This document shows positions 53,546 through 63,695 of a DNA stretch of 64,000 nt, piece by piece. The position numbers were made by a program, and so were the translations under genes. Numbering within the stretch: the stretch's first letter is position 1; the number at the start of each line of letters is the position of its first letter. The stretch is from Colwellia chukchiensis (GTDB lineage Bacteria > Pseudomonadota > Gammaproteobacteria > Enterobacterales > Alteromonadaceae), in NCBI RefSeq assembly GCF_002104455.1, contig NZ_NBOC01000006.1, positions 122,633 through 186,632 of the forward strand, given 5' to 3'. The notes below the pieces were generated by a model. The model saw nothing but the letters and a program-made list of their open reading frames with translations. It did no database searches and had not been told where the DNA came from.

Positions 53546-55138
53546 ATGTTAGCTGCAAACAATATAACCCAACAATTTGGTGCTAAGCCGTTATTTGAAA
53601 ACATTTCACAAAAGTTTGGTGGTGGTAATCGCTACGGTTTAATCGGTGCCAATGGCTGTGGTAAATCTACCTTTATGAAGATTTTAGGTGGAGATTTAGA
53701 ACCTACTTCTGGCAATATCAGCTTAGATCCTAACGAGCGTATCGGTAAGCTACGTCAAGACCAATTTGGTTTTGAAGAGTTTTCTGTGGTCGATACTGTG
53801 ATAATGGGCCATAGCGAGTTATGGGCCGTAAAAGAAGAGCGAGATCGTATTTACGCTTTGCCTGAAATGAGCGAAGCCGATGGCATGCGCGTTGGTGATT
53901 TAGAATCCCAATATGCAGAAATGGATGGTTATAGTGCAGAAAGCCGCGCCGGTGAGCTGTTAATGGGTGTGGGTATACCGGTTGAGCAACATTATGGTTT
54001 AATGAGTGAAGTAGCCCCTGGTTGGAAGTTACGGGTATTGTTAGCACAAGCTTTATTTTCAGATCCCGATATTTTATTACTTGATGAGCCAACCAACAAC
54101 TTAGACATTCACACTATTCAATGGCTAGAAGAAACGCTGAACGAGCGTGATTCGACCATGATCATCATCTCTCATGATCGTCACTTTTTAAACAGTGTTT
54201 GTACTCATATGGCCGACCTTGATTACGGAGAGCTGCGAGTGTTCCCCGGCAATTACGACGAATACATGTTGGCTTCAACGCAAGCAAGAGCACAATTAAT
54301 GGCAGATAATGCCAAGAAAAAAGCCCAAATTAGCGAATTACAAGCGTTCGTAGCGCGCTTTTCTGCCAATGCCTCTAAAGCTAAGCAGGCCACCTCTCGC
54401 GCAAAACAAATTGATAAAATTCAATTAGCTGAAGTTAAAGCTTCAAGCCGCGTTAACCCGTTTATTCGTTTTGAACAAGAAAAGAAACTATTTCGCAATG
54501 CTTTAGTACTGGAAGACTTAAGTAAAAGCTTTGACGATAACCACGTCTTACACAAGCTTAACCTGATGATTGAAGTGGGTGAGCGTGTTGCCATTATTGG
54601 TGAAAACGGTATCGGTAAAACAACTTTCTTGCGCACTATCATGGGCGAATGTGATTACCGACCAAGCTCTGGTGTTTATACTTGGTCAGAAAATGTCAAC
54701 ATTGGTTACTACGCACAAGATCATGCACACGAATTTGAAAATGACATGACTTTATTTGAGTGGATGAGCCAATGGCGTCAACCAACAGACGATGAGCAAG
54801 CAGTGCGTGGTTATTTAGGGCGCTTATTGTTTTCTGCCGATGATATTAATAAGTCAATCAAAGTGCTCTCAGGTGGTGAACAAGGACGCATGTTATTTGG
54901 TAAGATCATGATGCAAAAGCCTAATATTTTAGTGATGGATGAGCCCACCAACCACATGGATATGGAATCCATTGAGTCATTGAATATGGCCATGGAGCAG
55001 TTTGACGGTACGATTTTATTCGTCAGTCATGATCGCGAGTTTGTTTCAAGCCTAGCAACGCGTATTATCGAGTTAAAGCCAGGTGGCTATACAGATTTTG
55101 CTGGCACATATGATGAATATTTAGCGTCACAGCAGTAA
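53546..55138 (+). CDS. ybiT: YbiT, ABC-F family ATPase
   Basis: 530 residues, same length as E. coli YbiT and very similar in pattern. Two ABC domains: Walker [10 protein letters not shown] and GENGIGKTT; signature in the first is the degenerate [16 protein letters not shown], in the second [13 protein letters not shown]; Walker [14 protein letters not shown] and [13 protein letters not shown]. The linker between ([20 protein letters not shown]) is the P-site tRNA-interaction motif. ABC-F proteins act on the ribosome in translation. No membrane part. An upstream GTG/ATG reading adds 17 residues not in the family. Confidence 0.95.
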   Translation: MLAANNITQQFGAKPLFENISQKFGGGNRYGLIGANGCGKSTFMKILGGDLEPTSGNISLDPNERIGKLRQDQFGFEEFSVVDTVIMGHSELWAVKEERDRIYALPEMSEADGMRVGDLESQYAEMDGYSAESRAGELLMGVGIPVEQHYGLMSEVAPGWKLRVLLAQALFSDPDILLLDEPTNNLDIHTIQWLEETLNERDSTMIIISHDRHFLNSVCTHMADLDYGELRVFPGNYDEYMLASTQARAQLMADNAKKKAQISELQAFVARFSANASKAKQATSRAKQIDKIQLAEVKASSRVNPFIRFEQEKKLFRNALVLEDLSKSFDDNHVLHKLNLMIEVGERVAIIGENGIGKTTFLRTIMGECDYRPSSGVYTWSENVNIGYYAQDHAHEFENDMTLFEWMSQWRQPTDDEQAVRGYLGRLLFSADDINKSIKVLSGGEQGRMLFGKIMMQKPNILVMDEPTNHMDMESIESLNMAMEQFDGTILFVSHDREFVSSLATRIIELKPGGYTDFAGTYDEYLASQQ

Positions 55139-55193
55139 TAGCTGTGCCTAATCTCATTTCGTAAATAAATACTGTTATCAATAAGGACAAATA

Positions 55194-56048
55194 GTGCTTA
55201 GTTATCGTCACGCCTTTCATGCCGGCAATTTTGCTGATGTTTTAAAGCACTCAGTACTCACTTTAGTATTGGAGTACATGACTCGAAAAGATAAGGGTTT
55301 TTATTATATCGATAGTCATGCGGGTGCAGGTATGTACCAATTAACTGACCCATATGCACAGAAAACTGGAGAATACAAAGCCGGTATTGCGAAGTTGATC
55401 GCGAAACAGGATGCACCGGCGGCTTTGCAAACATATATAAAACTCGTTGCCCAATTAAATCAACAAGCACTTGCCGACAAAGCTGACATTACTGTTTACC
55501 CCGGCTCGCCAGGTATTGCGCGCCACTTTACGCGACGACAAGACAGTGCACATATGTTTGAACTTCATCCAAGTGATATTGGCTATTTAACCGAATTTTG
55601 TCAGCGCTGGAACAAAGCTCATGTTAAGCAAGCTGATGGCTATCAAGGCGTATTAAGCTTGCTGCCGCCCCCGAGTCGGCGTGGTGTAGTATTAATAGAT
55701 CCTCCTTATGAGTTGAAAGAAGATTATTTAAAAGCGGTGCGCACCATAGTAAGTGGGTATAAAAAATTTGCCACCGGTACTTATATCTTATGGTATCCGG
55801 TGGTAAAACGTGAACTAGTCGAGCAAATGCAAGCAGCATTTATGGCGAGCGAACTGCGTAATGTTTTGCAAGTAGAATACTGTCAGCAGGCTGATACCTT
55901 AACGTACGGTATGACCGGAACAGGACTATTTATTGTTAACCCGCCATGGCAACTAAAAGCTCAGCTTACAGAAATTCTGCCCTACTTAACTACAACCTTA
56001 GGTTCGACTGCCAGCCAGCATACTTTGACGCAATTAATCGAAGAATAA
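55194..56048 (+). CDS. rlmJ: RlmJ, 23S rRNA (adenine-2030-N6)-methyltransferase
   Basis: 284 residues. MLSYRHAFHAGNFADVLKH at the start, YIDSHAGAGMY (SAM region), YPGSPGIA, and VLIDPPYELKEDY with the NPPY-type DPPY catalytic motif; WYPVVKR and GTGLFIVNPPW follow. It methylates A2030 of 23S rRNA. GTG start at 55194 with AAGGAC upstream; the family usually begins exactly here. Follows ybiT by 55 bases. Confidence 0.95.
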   Translation: MLSYRHAFHAGNFADVLKHSVLTLVLEYMTRKDKGFYYIDSHAGAGMYQLTDPYAQKTGEYKAGIAKLIAKQDAPAALQTYIKLVAQLNQQALADKADITVYPGSPGIARHFTRRQDSAHMFELHPSDIGYLTEFCQRWNKAHVKQADGYQGVLSLLPPPSRRGVVLIDPPYELKEDYLKAVRTIVSGYKKFATGTYILWYPVVKRELVEQMQAAFMASELRNVLQVEYCQQADTLTYGMTGTGLFIVNPPWQLKAQLTEILPYLTTTLGSTASQHTLTQLIEE

Positions 56049-56203
56049 ATAATAATATGACAAGCCACTGCATTTGCGCTGATTGACCATTGAATATAAT
56101 AGTTTCAAGCAGCGCATTAAGGCTATTGGCTTCACCTGCTGAGCAATATATAAGTTGCAAGCGCTAGTGCACGAGGCAATTGTCGAAATCAGCAAATTAC
56201 GCT

Positions 56204-56665
56204 CTATTGCACGACAATACGCGGATCATAAGGGTTTGTGGCACAGCCTTTTACATTCACTTCATAGTAGTAATCGCCCTTATTTTTAATTTTACATCGT
56301 AATTTTTCGCCTCGTTCAGCGCGGTATTGACATCGTTTAAACGGTGAACCATCGGTAAAATGAATATTAAATTCATCGGCGTTACTGGTACGCCAGCTGA
56401 TATATTTTTCTTTTTGTGAACACACGCATTCCGCATCATTCTTACAAGGATTTTTGCCGACCGGGTATAGTATTGCGCAATTGCTTTCATTATCTGATGG
56501 GACAACGTTTACCGCGCAATGACTAACCGGGTCTACCACGATAATGAGCTCTTTATCCTTGGCAGAATTAGCATAACTGGTCCACACAATTAGACAGTAG
56601 CTAACGATAAAAATAATTATTTTTGTCGGTAATGTTTTAACACGGGTAGTCGGTAGCGTATTCAT
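56204..56665 (-). CDS. Cys-rich secreted hypothetical protein
   Basis: 153 residues, not recognised. Hydrophobic signal about residues 16-33 (IIIFIVSYCLIVWTSYA). The mature part has eight Cys: one each in SHC, SNC and NPC, two in CVC, and three in RCQY, RCKI and KGC. The pairs suggest several disulfides and so a compact periplasmic or secreted domain. It ends NPYDPRIVVQ. It lies 27 bases after the CadC-like regulator on the same strand, so they are probably cotranscribed; it could be a target or a partner of the regulator's periplasmic domain. Confidence 0.75.
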   Translation of the reverse strand: MNTLPTTRVKTLPTKIIIFIVSYCLIVWTSYANSAKDKELIIVVDPVSHCAVNVVPSDNESNCAILYPVGKNPCKNDAECVCSQKEKYISWRTSNADEFNIHFTDGSPFKRCQYRAERGEKLRCKIKNKGDYYYEVNVKGCATNPYDPRIVVQ

Positions 56666-56692
56666 TGGCTTTCCTTTGTCGACATAATTAAC

Positions 56693-59125
56693 TTAACGAA
56701 ATTCTATTAACCAATCTTTATAGTCGTAAAACTGCGGATCCGCCAATAAAAGCGCAGTCGGATAACCTAAAGCAACCGCGCGTTCAATAAACAACCGCAA
56801 ATTTTCTTCATCAGTACAGTTAATGGCTACAACAGCAAGATCATAAAACAGGTAAGGATCTTGATTATTACTTTTTAAAACAAGATTTTGATACTTTTGA
56901 GCTTGGTGACAAATACCTAGCTCTGAATAATAACGGGCTATCTGTGCTTGTAAGTTGGTATTTTTATCATTAATTTCGGCATTTTTTTGAGCTAGTTGCA
57001 GGGCTTTTTTATACGCCGATTGAGCCAACGCTTCTTCAGCGCTATATTTATAAGCATCTCCCAAGTTGCCCCAAACTACGGGATCTAATGGTGACAATTC
57101 AGCACTTTGTAAATACATTTCAGCTGCGTTTTCAAAGCGCTGCATAAAAAACAATACCGTACCTAAATTGGAATAGGTTAATGATGTTGGCTTTATTGCC
57201 AGCGATTTAGACCAAGCAATATTCGCTTGTTCAAAATCTAAGACCATATAGTAAACAGCGCCTAGCGCATTAAAAGCCATGGCAGTGTTATTATTAATCA
57301 AAATAACTTTTTTAAATTGATTAATCGCTTGTTGATACTGCCCCGAATAAAATAGGAATAAGCCATAGTCGTAATAGTTCTTCCAATTGCCCCGCTCTAA
57401 GCCAATAGCCTGTTGATATAAACGCTCTGCTTGCTCTGTTTGCTCTAATTTCGCGTATAAATCCGCTAATGCAATATAAACCTCACTGGTATCAGGTTTG
57501 ATGGCTTTAGCTTTATTTAAGTGCTGCTCTGCTTTTTGGTATTGGCCATTGACACGGTAAAGTGTCCCTAAAGCTATTTGTGACTCAAAGGAGACTGTGT
57601 CATTGGTTGCAATCATTTGACAAACATTTAACGCTTTGTCGTACTCTTGAGTATCATCGTTGAGAATATATTTATCTAAATACGTCTGACATAAAGCCGA
57701 AGAGGCTTGAACAAAGTCTGGATCAATTTGCAACGCCTTAATGAATAACTGCTCAGCAGCGTTTAATGTGTTGATGTTTTTCGAGCTGCGATATTTTTCT
57801 TTGCCTTGTAAATAAGCATCATAGGCAGTAAAACTTTTTGTCGGCATGTAATTGGTGTTACCCACTGACTGACTACCCACAATCAGTAAATGTAAAGCAT
57901 TAGCCACCTTTCTAGAGAGCTGACTATACAGCATTACAAGTTGGTCTAGCTCACCTTGAGATTGCTCTGACCACACCTGAAAGCCGGTCTCAACATCCGT
58001 CATTATAGTATTGATATTCAGCCTATTTTGTCGCAAGCTAGCGCGCCCTTCAATAATGTATTTGACCCCTAATGTGTCTCTAATCTTAGCTATGCTTGCA
58101 TTTGGCTCTACGCTATTAATAGCCCTAATTGACGCGACTTTAAAGGTTGGCTTGGTGGCTAAGGCATTGATTAGTTCTTCTTGTATACCCGAAACAAAAT
58201 ACAATTTTTGCGCGTCGGTATTGGATGTGGAAAATGGTAATATCGCCACAGCATTATCAATAACGCTTGCAGTTGGCGCCAGTTCTTCAAGTTGACCATT
58301 CTCAGTTGCCAAGCGGCTTTCTGTTTCTATTTTATCTATTAAGTGGGTTGATATATAAGAGATTGCAAACCAAATAATCAATACAAAACAACCATCAACA
58401 GCAAGCTGGCGATAAAAAAATTGTTGTTTTTTATTGTGCTCTTTGGCAAATTTTTGTCGTATTTTAAATTCTTTAAACCATTGAAAACTGATCACAATAG
58501 GAAAGCCAATAACTAAGCCTAATGTTGCCACTTTGCCGCCCCAACTAGGAACATCAAAAATTGGAAATACAATTGAAAATACTTGTAAGAGTAACCACGA
58601 TACCACCAAGTATGCTGCGCTGGCATTGAGTAAACGACTGCTCTTTAACAACGAAAATGATAATTTCCACTTTTTGTCTGTACCATCAGCTTCGTCTAAC
58701 TGATCCATGGGAAATGGCCAAATACTGTTGGCATTACGTTTAAGCGTTGGCACCAACATTCGATAACCTTTTCTCGGGATAGTTTGAATGTATGTTGGAC
58801 ACTCTTTGTGATCATCAAGGGCATGGCGTATTTCACTGATAACATGCGTAACATTTGTTTTAGCTGCGTTACTGTCACCCCAAGCAAACGCTAAAATTTG
58901 CTCTCGCGAAACCACTTCGCCATTAGCTGATGCTAAAAATAATAACACCTCCATGGCTTTAGGAGCTAAATGATATCTGTGTCCCTGACGTATAACGACA
59001 CCTAAATCAGGTTCAATGGTCACATGACCTAATTGAAAACCTAGGTGTAATTCTGTATCCACAACGAAGTGTCGCTTTGTGCTTTTTAATGACACTCCAG
59101 CTTCTGTTTCATCTCTCGCTGTCAT
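56693..59125 (-). CDS. CadC-like membrane transcription regulator with TPR periplasmic domain
   Basis: 810 residues. An OmpR/CadC-type winged helix at about 30-118 (LAPKAMEVLLFLASANGEV, VTHVISEIRHALDD, YIQTIPRKGYRML); membrane helices at about 160-178, 195-215 and 245-268; then a TolB/FlgO-like domain near 290-400 (VAILPFSTSNTDAQKLYFVSGIQEELINAL in two pieces, KYIIEGRASLRQNRLNI); then eight or so TPR repeats to the end. It would bind DNA from the membrane and sense a periplasmic signal or protein. Three helices instead of one differs from E. coli CadC. Its operon partner is the Cys-rich secreted protein; no other target gene is obvious. Confidence 0.88.
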   Translation of the reverse strand: MTARDETEAGVSLKSTKRHFVVDTELHLGFQLGHVTIEPDLGVVIRQGHRYHLAPKAMEVLLFLASANGEVVSREQILAFAWGDSNAAKTNVTHVISEIRHALDDHKECPTYIQTIPRKGYRMLVPTLKRNANSIWPFPMDQLDEADGTDKKWKLSFSLLKSSRLLNASAAYLVVSWLLLQVFSIVFPIFDVPSWGGKVATLGLVIGFPIVISFQWFKEFKIRQKFAKEHNKKQQFFYRQLAVDGCFVLIIWFAISYISTHLIDKIETESRLATENGQLEELAPTASVIDNAVAILPFSTSNTDAQKLYFVSGIQEELINALATKPTFKVASIRAINSVEPNASIAKIRDTLGVKYIIEGRASLRQNRLNINTIMTDVETGFQVWSEQSQGELDQLVMLYSQLSRKVANALHLLIVGSQSVGNTNYMPTKSFTAYDAYLQGKEKYRSSKNINTLNAAEQLFIKALQIDPDFVQASSALCQTYLDKYILNDDTQEYDKALNVCQMIATNDTVSFESQIALGTLYRVNGQYQKAEQHLNKAKAIKPDTSEVYIALADLYAKLEQTEQAERLYQQAIGLERGNWKNYYDYGLFLFYSGQYQQAINQFKKVILINNNTAMAFNALGAVYYMVLDFEQANIAWSKSLAIKPTSLTYSNLGTVLFFMQRFENAAEMYLQSAELSPLDPVVWGNLGDAYKYSAEEALAQSAYKKALQLAQKNAEINDKNTNLQAQIARYYSELGICHQAQKYQNLVLKSNNQDPYLFYDLAVVAINCTDEENLRLFIERAVALGYPTALLLADPQFYDYKDWLIEFR

Positions 59126-59355
59126 GTAATATTAGCCTTACAACAAAAGAGCACATTGAGCCATAAGCAACTCTTTCAAATGTTTAGTTGATGGGAGTAA
59201 AAGCAAGTTATCAGTATTGTTGACAATATTAAAAATAGCGAGTGGCGCTGACAATAAAGTGCTTTAAAAATGCATGTTGACATGACTTTAGCAAAGCTGA
59301 AACATCGACTTAAATTCGAGTGTTAGCTTAAAAGCTTGGCTTATCTTAATGATAA

Positions 59356-59387
59356 GCTTGTTTAAGGCTCAGTGCCCTTAAACAAGC
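59356..59387 (-). terminator. Stem-loop, possible terminator of the DEAD-box gene
   Basis: GCTTGTTTAAGG (59356-59367) pairs with CCTTAAACAAGC (59376-59387) around 8 bases. A second hairpin (GCTTATC/GATAAGC) adjoins it at 59338-59357. No long T-run follows, so termination is uncertain. The rest of 59126-59463 has no recognised feature. Confidence 0.4.
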
Positions 59388-59463
59388 AGCTAGGTTGTAA
59401 GAATGAATAATGGGTGTGCGCGCCAGTTTACGCTAGCGCAATGAAGATTTATATATTTAACAG

Positions 59464-60804
59464 TTACTTGCTTTCTTCGCTGTCAATATCTTGCGGCGCA
59501 ATGGCTTGCTTGCGTTTTAATACCGGTAAGTCGCCTGCGTCTTGCGCTAAAAAGCTTTTTCTAACTACCGATTTCGCTTTCGCTGATTGATTAGTTACTG
59601 CAGGCTTTTTCGCCGTTTTAACTTTTTTCGTTGTTGGTGCCTGTTTAGCTTTCAAACCTTTGAATTTAGCTTTTAAGCCATCGATAACATCAAACTTTAG
59701 TTTTTGCTGTAAAAAGCCCTCAACATTTTTAAAGCTTAACCAGTCTTTAGGACCAACCAAAGAAATCGCAAAGCCTTTACTCCCCGCTCGACCAGTACGC
59801 CCTATTCGATGCACAAATTCTTCTGTATGTTTGGGCATATCAAAGTTAATGACATGAGAAACATTAACTAAATCTAACCCTCTTGACGCTAAATCTGTGG
59901 TGATCAATATTTTTTGTAAGCCTTTACTAAAACCAGCCATGATTTGATTACGTTGGCTCTGACTTAACTCACCACTTAACGCAACCGTACTTAAACCTTG
60001 GTTTGTCAGCATAGTAGATAATCTATCCGTGTCGGCCCGTGTTGCGGTAAAAATAATCATTTGTTGATGATCTTCTTGTGCGATCAAATGGGTCAGTAAC
60101 TGCTCTTTATGTGTTAAATTGTCACAAAGATAGAAGCGTTTAATGATGTCTTTGTGCTCGGTGTGTGCGCTACCAATGGCGATTCGTTTCGGCTTTTTTA
60201 ATAACGCTAAAGCAAAGTCATTGACCTGCGCGTGATCTAAGGTTGCCGAAAACATCAAGGTTTGGCGTTTTCGATGATCCGCGGCTTGGTTTATTTGGTT
60301 TAGTTGCTCGGCAAAGCCAAGATCCAACATGCGATCAGCTTCATCTAAAATTAATAACTCCAACCCATTGAGGTGAAAGTGCCGTTGCGTTAAATGATCT
60401 GCTAGTCGCCCTGGTGTAGCGACAATAAAGTGCGGGTCTTTGGCCAAGGTTTTTACTTGGTCATTAAAGTTTTCTCCACCAAGTATTAACACAGCTTTAA
60501 ACTGCGAGCCGGCAGTAAATATTCTTAACTGATTAAACACCTGTTTAGCTAGCTCACGCGTTGGCGTTAAAATAACAACACGCGGATCTCGTTTACTTAA
60601 TGGACGATTTTTCATTAACCGCTGCATTGCAGGAATGATAAATGCTAAGGTTTTTCCTGAGCCAGTTTTAGAAGATGCGATCAAATCTTGACCTGTCATA
60701 GCGGCGGGAATAGCCTGTTGCTGGATCTCTGTCGGCTTATTAAAGCCCAAGTGCTCTACCGTTGACATTATTTTTCTATCTAAACCAAAGTCACTAAACT
60801 CCAA
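59464..60804 (-). CDS. DEAD-box ATP-dependent RNA helicase (SrmB/RhlE-like)
   Basis: 446 residues. Q-motif region FSDFGLDRKI and PTEIQQQAIP, motif I ASSKTGSGKT, Ia PTRELA, II LDEADRML, III SAT, V TDLASRGLDL, VI HRIGRTGRAG; then a Lys/Ala-rich tail of about 70 residues typical of RNA-binding extensions. It likely acts in ribosome assembly or RNA turnover. TTG start at 60804 with GGAG 9 bases upstream; the first ATG (residue 13) would delete the Q-motif Phe. Which of the SrmB, RhlE or DeaD groups it belongs to needs a tree. Confidence 0.92.
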   Translation of the reverse strand: MEFSDFGLDRKIMSTVEHLGFNKPTEIQQQAIPAAMTGQDLIASSKTGSGKTLAFIIPAMQRLMKNRPLSKRDPRVVILTPTRELAKQVFNQLRIFTAGSQFKAVLILGGENFNDQVKTLAKDPHFIVATPGRLADHLTQRHFHLNGLELLILDEADRMLDLGFAEQLNQINQAADHRKRQTLMFSATLDHAQVNDFALALLKKPKRIAIGSAHTEHKDIIKRFYLCDNLTHKEQLLTHLIAQEDHQQMIIFTATRADTDRLSTMLTNQGLSTVALSGELSQSQRNQIMAGFSKGLQKILITTDLASRGLDLVNVSHVINFDMPKHTEEFVHRIGRTGRAGSKGFAISLVGPKDWLSFKNVEGFLQQKLKFDVIDGLKAKFKGLKAKQAPTTKKVKTAKKPAVTNQSAKAKSVVRKSFLAQDAGDLPVLKRKQAIAPQDIDSEESK

Positions 60805-61011
60805 ACTTACGCTCCATTAGCTGATCTTATAAATAAATCTTTGTGCCATTATAACCTGTAAAGGTGCTTGATTAGTGATTTATTTTTATTAGCTAACAAA
60901 TATTTTATGAAGCCAAAATATAGATACTTGTACATTATTTGCGCTAACGCAAAAACATTAGTTAATAATCTCTGTAAGCTGTAAAAATTTATGAGCTAAC
61001 GGTCTATTATC

Positions 61012-61278
61012 ATGAAGCCAAACCGGCAAATCGCGATGCTAGAGCTAATCCAGCAGGTGCGTTATGAGTTCCCTTTTGATCTACCTGATGCCCAGATTTG
61101 CGCTGGCAAATGTGTTGGTTGTCCGAAAAAATTGCTTGAGCTTGCAGATACTGAACTATGTGAATGGGAAAGCCGTTTAAAAAACAATGAAGTCCCTTTG
61201 TTTGGTGATATCACACGCTTAGCTAAACTTTGTAAAAATATTCGTCGTGGCTTAGCGCGTAATAACTTAGTGAAATGA
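61012..61278 (+). CDS. Small conserved hypothetical protein with CX3CX2C motif
   Basis: 88 residues. It carries Cys30, Cys34 and Cys37 (CAGKCVGCPKKLLEL) plus Cys50 and Cys74. The triad spacing equals the radical SAM cluster motif but the protein is far too small for that fold; metal or Fe-S binding is possible. The rest is helical and basic at the end (KLCKNIRRGLARNNLVK). I recall similar proteins in marine gammaproteobacteria but no function. Divergent from the DEAD-box gene; single gene. Confidence 0.78.
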   Translation: MKPNRQIAMLELIQQVRYEFPFDLPDAQICAGKCVGCPKKLLELADTELCEWESRLKNNEVPLFGDITRLAKLCKNIRRGLARNNLVK

Positions 61279-61464
61279 ATTGCGCCGACTTACCCAACTC
61301 GTTATTGCGTTGTAACATTGAGTCATTAGTGCGGTGTCAAGTTCATCCAATTAAACGGTAGTCTCTTAAACTAACTTGATAGTGTTTGCATTTTCACGCC
61401 TGAGGTTTATGCTGTCGTGCTACTGTTTAGCAACTTTTAACTCTGTTTTAATATAACGCAATCC

Positions 61465-61941
61465 ATGAACTTTGAAAGTACTCGATACTCGGTAACAAAA
61501 GCATCGAAAATTGATAAAAAAGATATCTTAAGATTTTATAAAGGCCAAAATTACCGTGCGCGCTTTATCGGTCAGGATGACTGTTACTTTATTAAGCATA
61601 ATAATAAAATAATTGCCTGCTCGATGATCTCTGCAGGCAAAGAAAAACAACAATTTTGGTTGCTGCACGCATTAGTGACCGACATCGGTTTTCGTAACTG
61701 TGGGCTTGCTCGAACACTCCTGCATACAATTCAATCGCCAACTATCAGGCCTAACTATCCCTATATCGTCTGCTTTGCCGATAACCAATTGCATAAGTTT
61801 TATCTCGCCAATAACTTTCGCTATTGTGATCCACTAACAGATATACCGAGATTACCTGTGCCACTACAAGCCAAGTACTATAGTTATTGCAAACAACAAC
61901 CGCAGTTAAACTGTTACCTTTATAGCGCTACTAACAACTAG
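61465..61941 (+). CDS. GNAT family acetyltransferase-like protein
   Basis: 158 residues. The GNAT layout is recognisable: a strand IIACSMISAG, ALVTDIGFRNCGLARTLLHTI for the acetyl-CoA loop (the usual RxxGxG is relaxed to RNCGLA), and a late FADNQLHKFYLANNFRYC strand-helix. The substrate is unknown. Since the pyrophosphate loop lacks the second Gly, activity should be tested before it is called an enzyme. Single gene, convergent with folD. Confidence 0.78.
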   Translation: MNFESTRYSVTKASKIDKKDILRFYKGQNYRARFIGQDDCYFIKHNNKIIACSMISAGKEKQQFWLLHALVTDIGFRNCGLARTLLHTIQSPTIRPNYPYIVCFADNQLHKFYLANNFRYCDPLTDIPRLPVPLQAKYYSYCKQQPQLNCYLYSATNN

Positions 61942-61980
61942 CCTTGCTTTTAGCGTAAAGCAGAGACATTAGCGAATGTA

Positions 61981-62859
61981 TTAAACAGACCGCTTCGAGA
62001 TAGTAGCTTGTGCGGCAAGTAAGGTGTTTTTTAGCAAGCATGCAATCGTCATTGGCCCAACACCACCCGGTACAGGAGTAATTGCTCCGCAACCTTCTAT
62101 AACAGCCTGATAATCGACATCGCCAACGAGCTTGTATTTGCCATCATGGGTTATAACTCTATTAATTCCAACATCAATCACAGTCGCACCTTCTTTAATC
62201 CAATCCGCCTTAACAAACTCAGCAATACCAACAGCCGCTACAACAATATCAGCTTGCCGACAAACTTCCGGTAAATTACGCGTGCGAGAATGGGTAATAG
62301 TGACAGTGCAATTTTCTTGTAATAGCAACATTGCCACTGGCTTTCCAACAATATTCGAGCGACCGATTACTACCACATGTTTACCAGACAAATCACCACC
62401 TAAATGTTGTTTAATCAACAACACACAACCCTGCGGTGTGCAAGGTACCATTGCCCCTAAATCACCATTAAATAAACGTCCGCTATTGATAGCGTGAAAA
62501 CCATCCACATCTTTATTCGGGTCGATGGCAGCAATTACTGCACTTTCATCAATATGATGCGGTAACGGTAACTGCACCAGTATGCCGTGAACACTGCTAT
62601 CATGATTTAAAGCCTTTATTTGATCTAACAATACTGATTGCGAGCAGTTTGCTGGCATATTAATTTCGCTTGAAATCATGCCTATAGCTTGAGTTTGTTG
62701 TACTTTGTTTTTTACATAGACTTGGCTAGCTGGGTCATCGCCAACCATGACTACGGTTAAGCTAGGCTGTACGCCATACTCAGATTTCATTTCTGCTACT
62801 TCAATCGCTAGTTTCTCTCGTAAGTTTTTTGCAGTTAACTTGCCATCAATAATTGTCAT
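61981..62859 (-). CDS. folD: FolD, methylene-THF dehydrogenase/cyclohydrolase
   Basis: 292 residues, normal FolD size. [14 protein letters not shown] (catalytic Tyr and Lys), [19 protein letters not shown] in the form [33 protein letters not shown] (NADP loop) and [13 protein letters not shown] close the set. It interconverts 5,10-methylene-THF and 10-formyl-THF, feeding purN and purine synthesis. Single minus-strand gene between the GNAT gene and the rRNA operon end. Confidence 0.97.
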   Translation of the reverse strand: MTIIDGKLTAKNLREKLAIEVAEMKSEYGVQPSLTVVMVGDDPASQVYVKNKVQQTQAIGMISSEINMPANCSQSVLLDQIKALNHDSSVHGILVQLPLPHHIDESAVIAAIDPNKDVDGFHAINSGRLFNGDLGAMVPCTPQGCVLLIKQHLGGDLSGKHVVVIGRSNIVGKPVAMLLLQENCTVTITHSRTRNLPEVCRQADIVVAAVGIAEFVKADWIKEGATVIDVGINRVITHDGKYKLVGDVDYQAVIEGCGAITPVPGGVGPMTIACLLKNTLLAAQATISKRSV

Positions 62860-63177
62860 TGTTATTCACATATATTCGGGTTAAAAAATTGTTATAAACA
62901 TAACACATTCACCTTATATTTATCGTGTTTAGCTCTAACTGATAAGCTTTCTTATCAAAAAGCAATAGACACCCCAGCCTTTACGACATCTCTCTGGCGA
63001 GCATATTCTGAAAGGGGAAAGATGTCGAATAGCCCAGAAGTCAATACCGAGACATTTGAATTTCGCTAAATCTTAAGTGCCTATAACAACTGGCGTTATT
63101 GTATATCATTACTGAGCTCGAAAAAGTTTCGATTTTATACGATATATGGCACGGTTGGTTTTGGTTTTTACTGAAGA

Positions 63178-63281
63178 CGGACTGAAGTCCGACCTACAAA
63201 ACAATGACTTAATGTAAAATAAACATCCGCAGATCCTTTGTAGGTTGGACTTTAGTCCATCAGGTGAAATGAAATTTAACG
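63178..63281. repeat. REP/BIME-like imperfect inverted repeat unit, copy 1
   Basis: CGGACTGAAGTCCGACCTAC (63178-63197) is an imperfect inverted complement of GTAGGTTGGACTTTAGTCC (63239-63257), so the ~100-base unit can fold back on itself. A 24-base tail (TCAGGTGAAATGAAATTTAACG) follows and is shared with copy 2. Lies in the gene-free stretch 62860-63534, which otherwise shows no gene. Confidence 0.85.
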
Positions 63282-63379
63282 TTTTTTTCAATATAAATTG
63301 ACGATAAACGCTTGGGAAAAAGTACCTACTGTAAATGCTTGTGGCCTATCACGTTAATAATCGCTTGTTTACCAGTTGT

Positions 63380-63482
63380 CGGACTGAAGTCCGACCTACA
63401 AGACAAATACTCTATCACCTGAATCACGCACAGGCCCTTTTTAGGTTGGACTTTAGTCCATCAGGTGAAATGAAATTTAACG
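63380..63482. repeat. REP/BIME-like imperfect inverted repeat unit, copy 2
   Basis: Same arms as copy 1 (63380-63401 and 63438-63459) and the same tail through 63482, with an unrelated middle. The two units are about 202 bases apart in direct orientation. The unequal middles argue for insertion-type spread or old duplication. Confidence 0.85.
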
Positions 63483-63534
63483 CTCGTTACGATAAAACGC
63501 GATTAAGGAAATAATCGGTCTATTAACTCCCAGA

Positions 63535-63567
63535 AAGCAAAAAACCCGTAGCCTTAGCTACGGGTTT
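63535..63567 (-). terminator. Rho-independent terminator of the rRNA operon
   Basis: AAACCCGTAGC (63542-63552) pairs perfectly with GCTACGGGTTT (63557-63567) around a 4-base loop, with TTTTTTGC following on the minus strand. It lies about 12 bases beyond the 5S 3' end. Confidence 0.93.
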
Positions 63568-63578
63568 CTTTAATGAGA

Positions 63579-63695
63579 AGCCTAGCGATGTCCTACTCTC
63601 ACATGGGAACTCCCACACTACCATCGGCGCTACTGCGTTTCACTGCTGAGTTCGGAATGGGATCAGGTGGTTCCACAGTGCTATTGTCGCTAGAC
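63579..63695 (-). rRNA. rrf: 5S ribosomal RNA
   Basis: About 117 bases on the minus strand. Conserved blocks CCGAACTCAGnAGTGAAACG, TAGCGCCGATGGTAGTGTGG and GAGAGTAGG in 5S order; terminal stem GTCTAGCGA with TCGCTAGGC. Ends may be off by a few bases. Confidence 0.95.

Noticed and set aside
63178..63482. The repeated stem-loops as a CRISPR array or IS ends
   Set aside because: There are only two units, with inverted arms and no transposase or spacer regularity; REP-like is the simpler reading.
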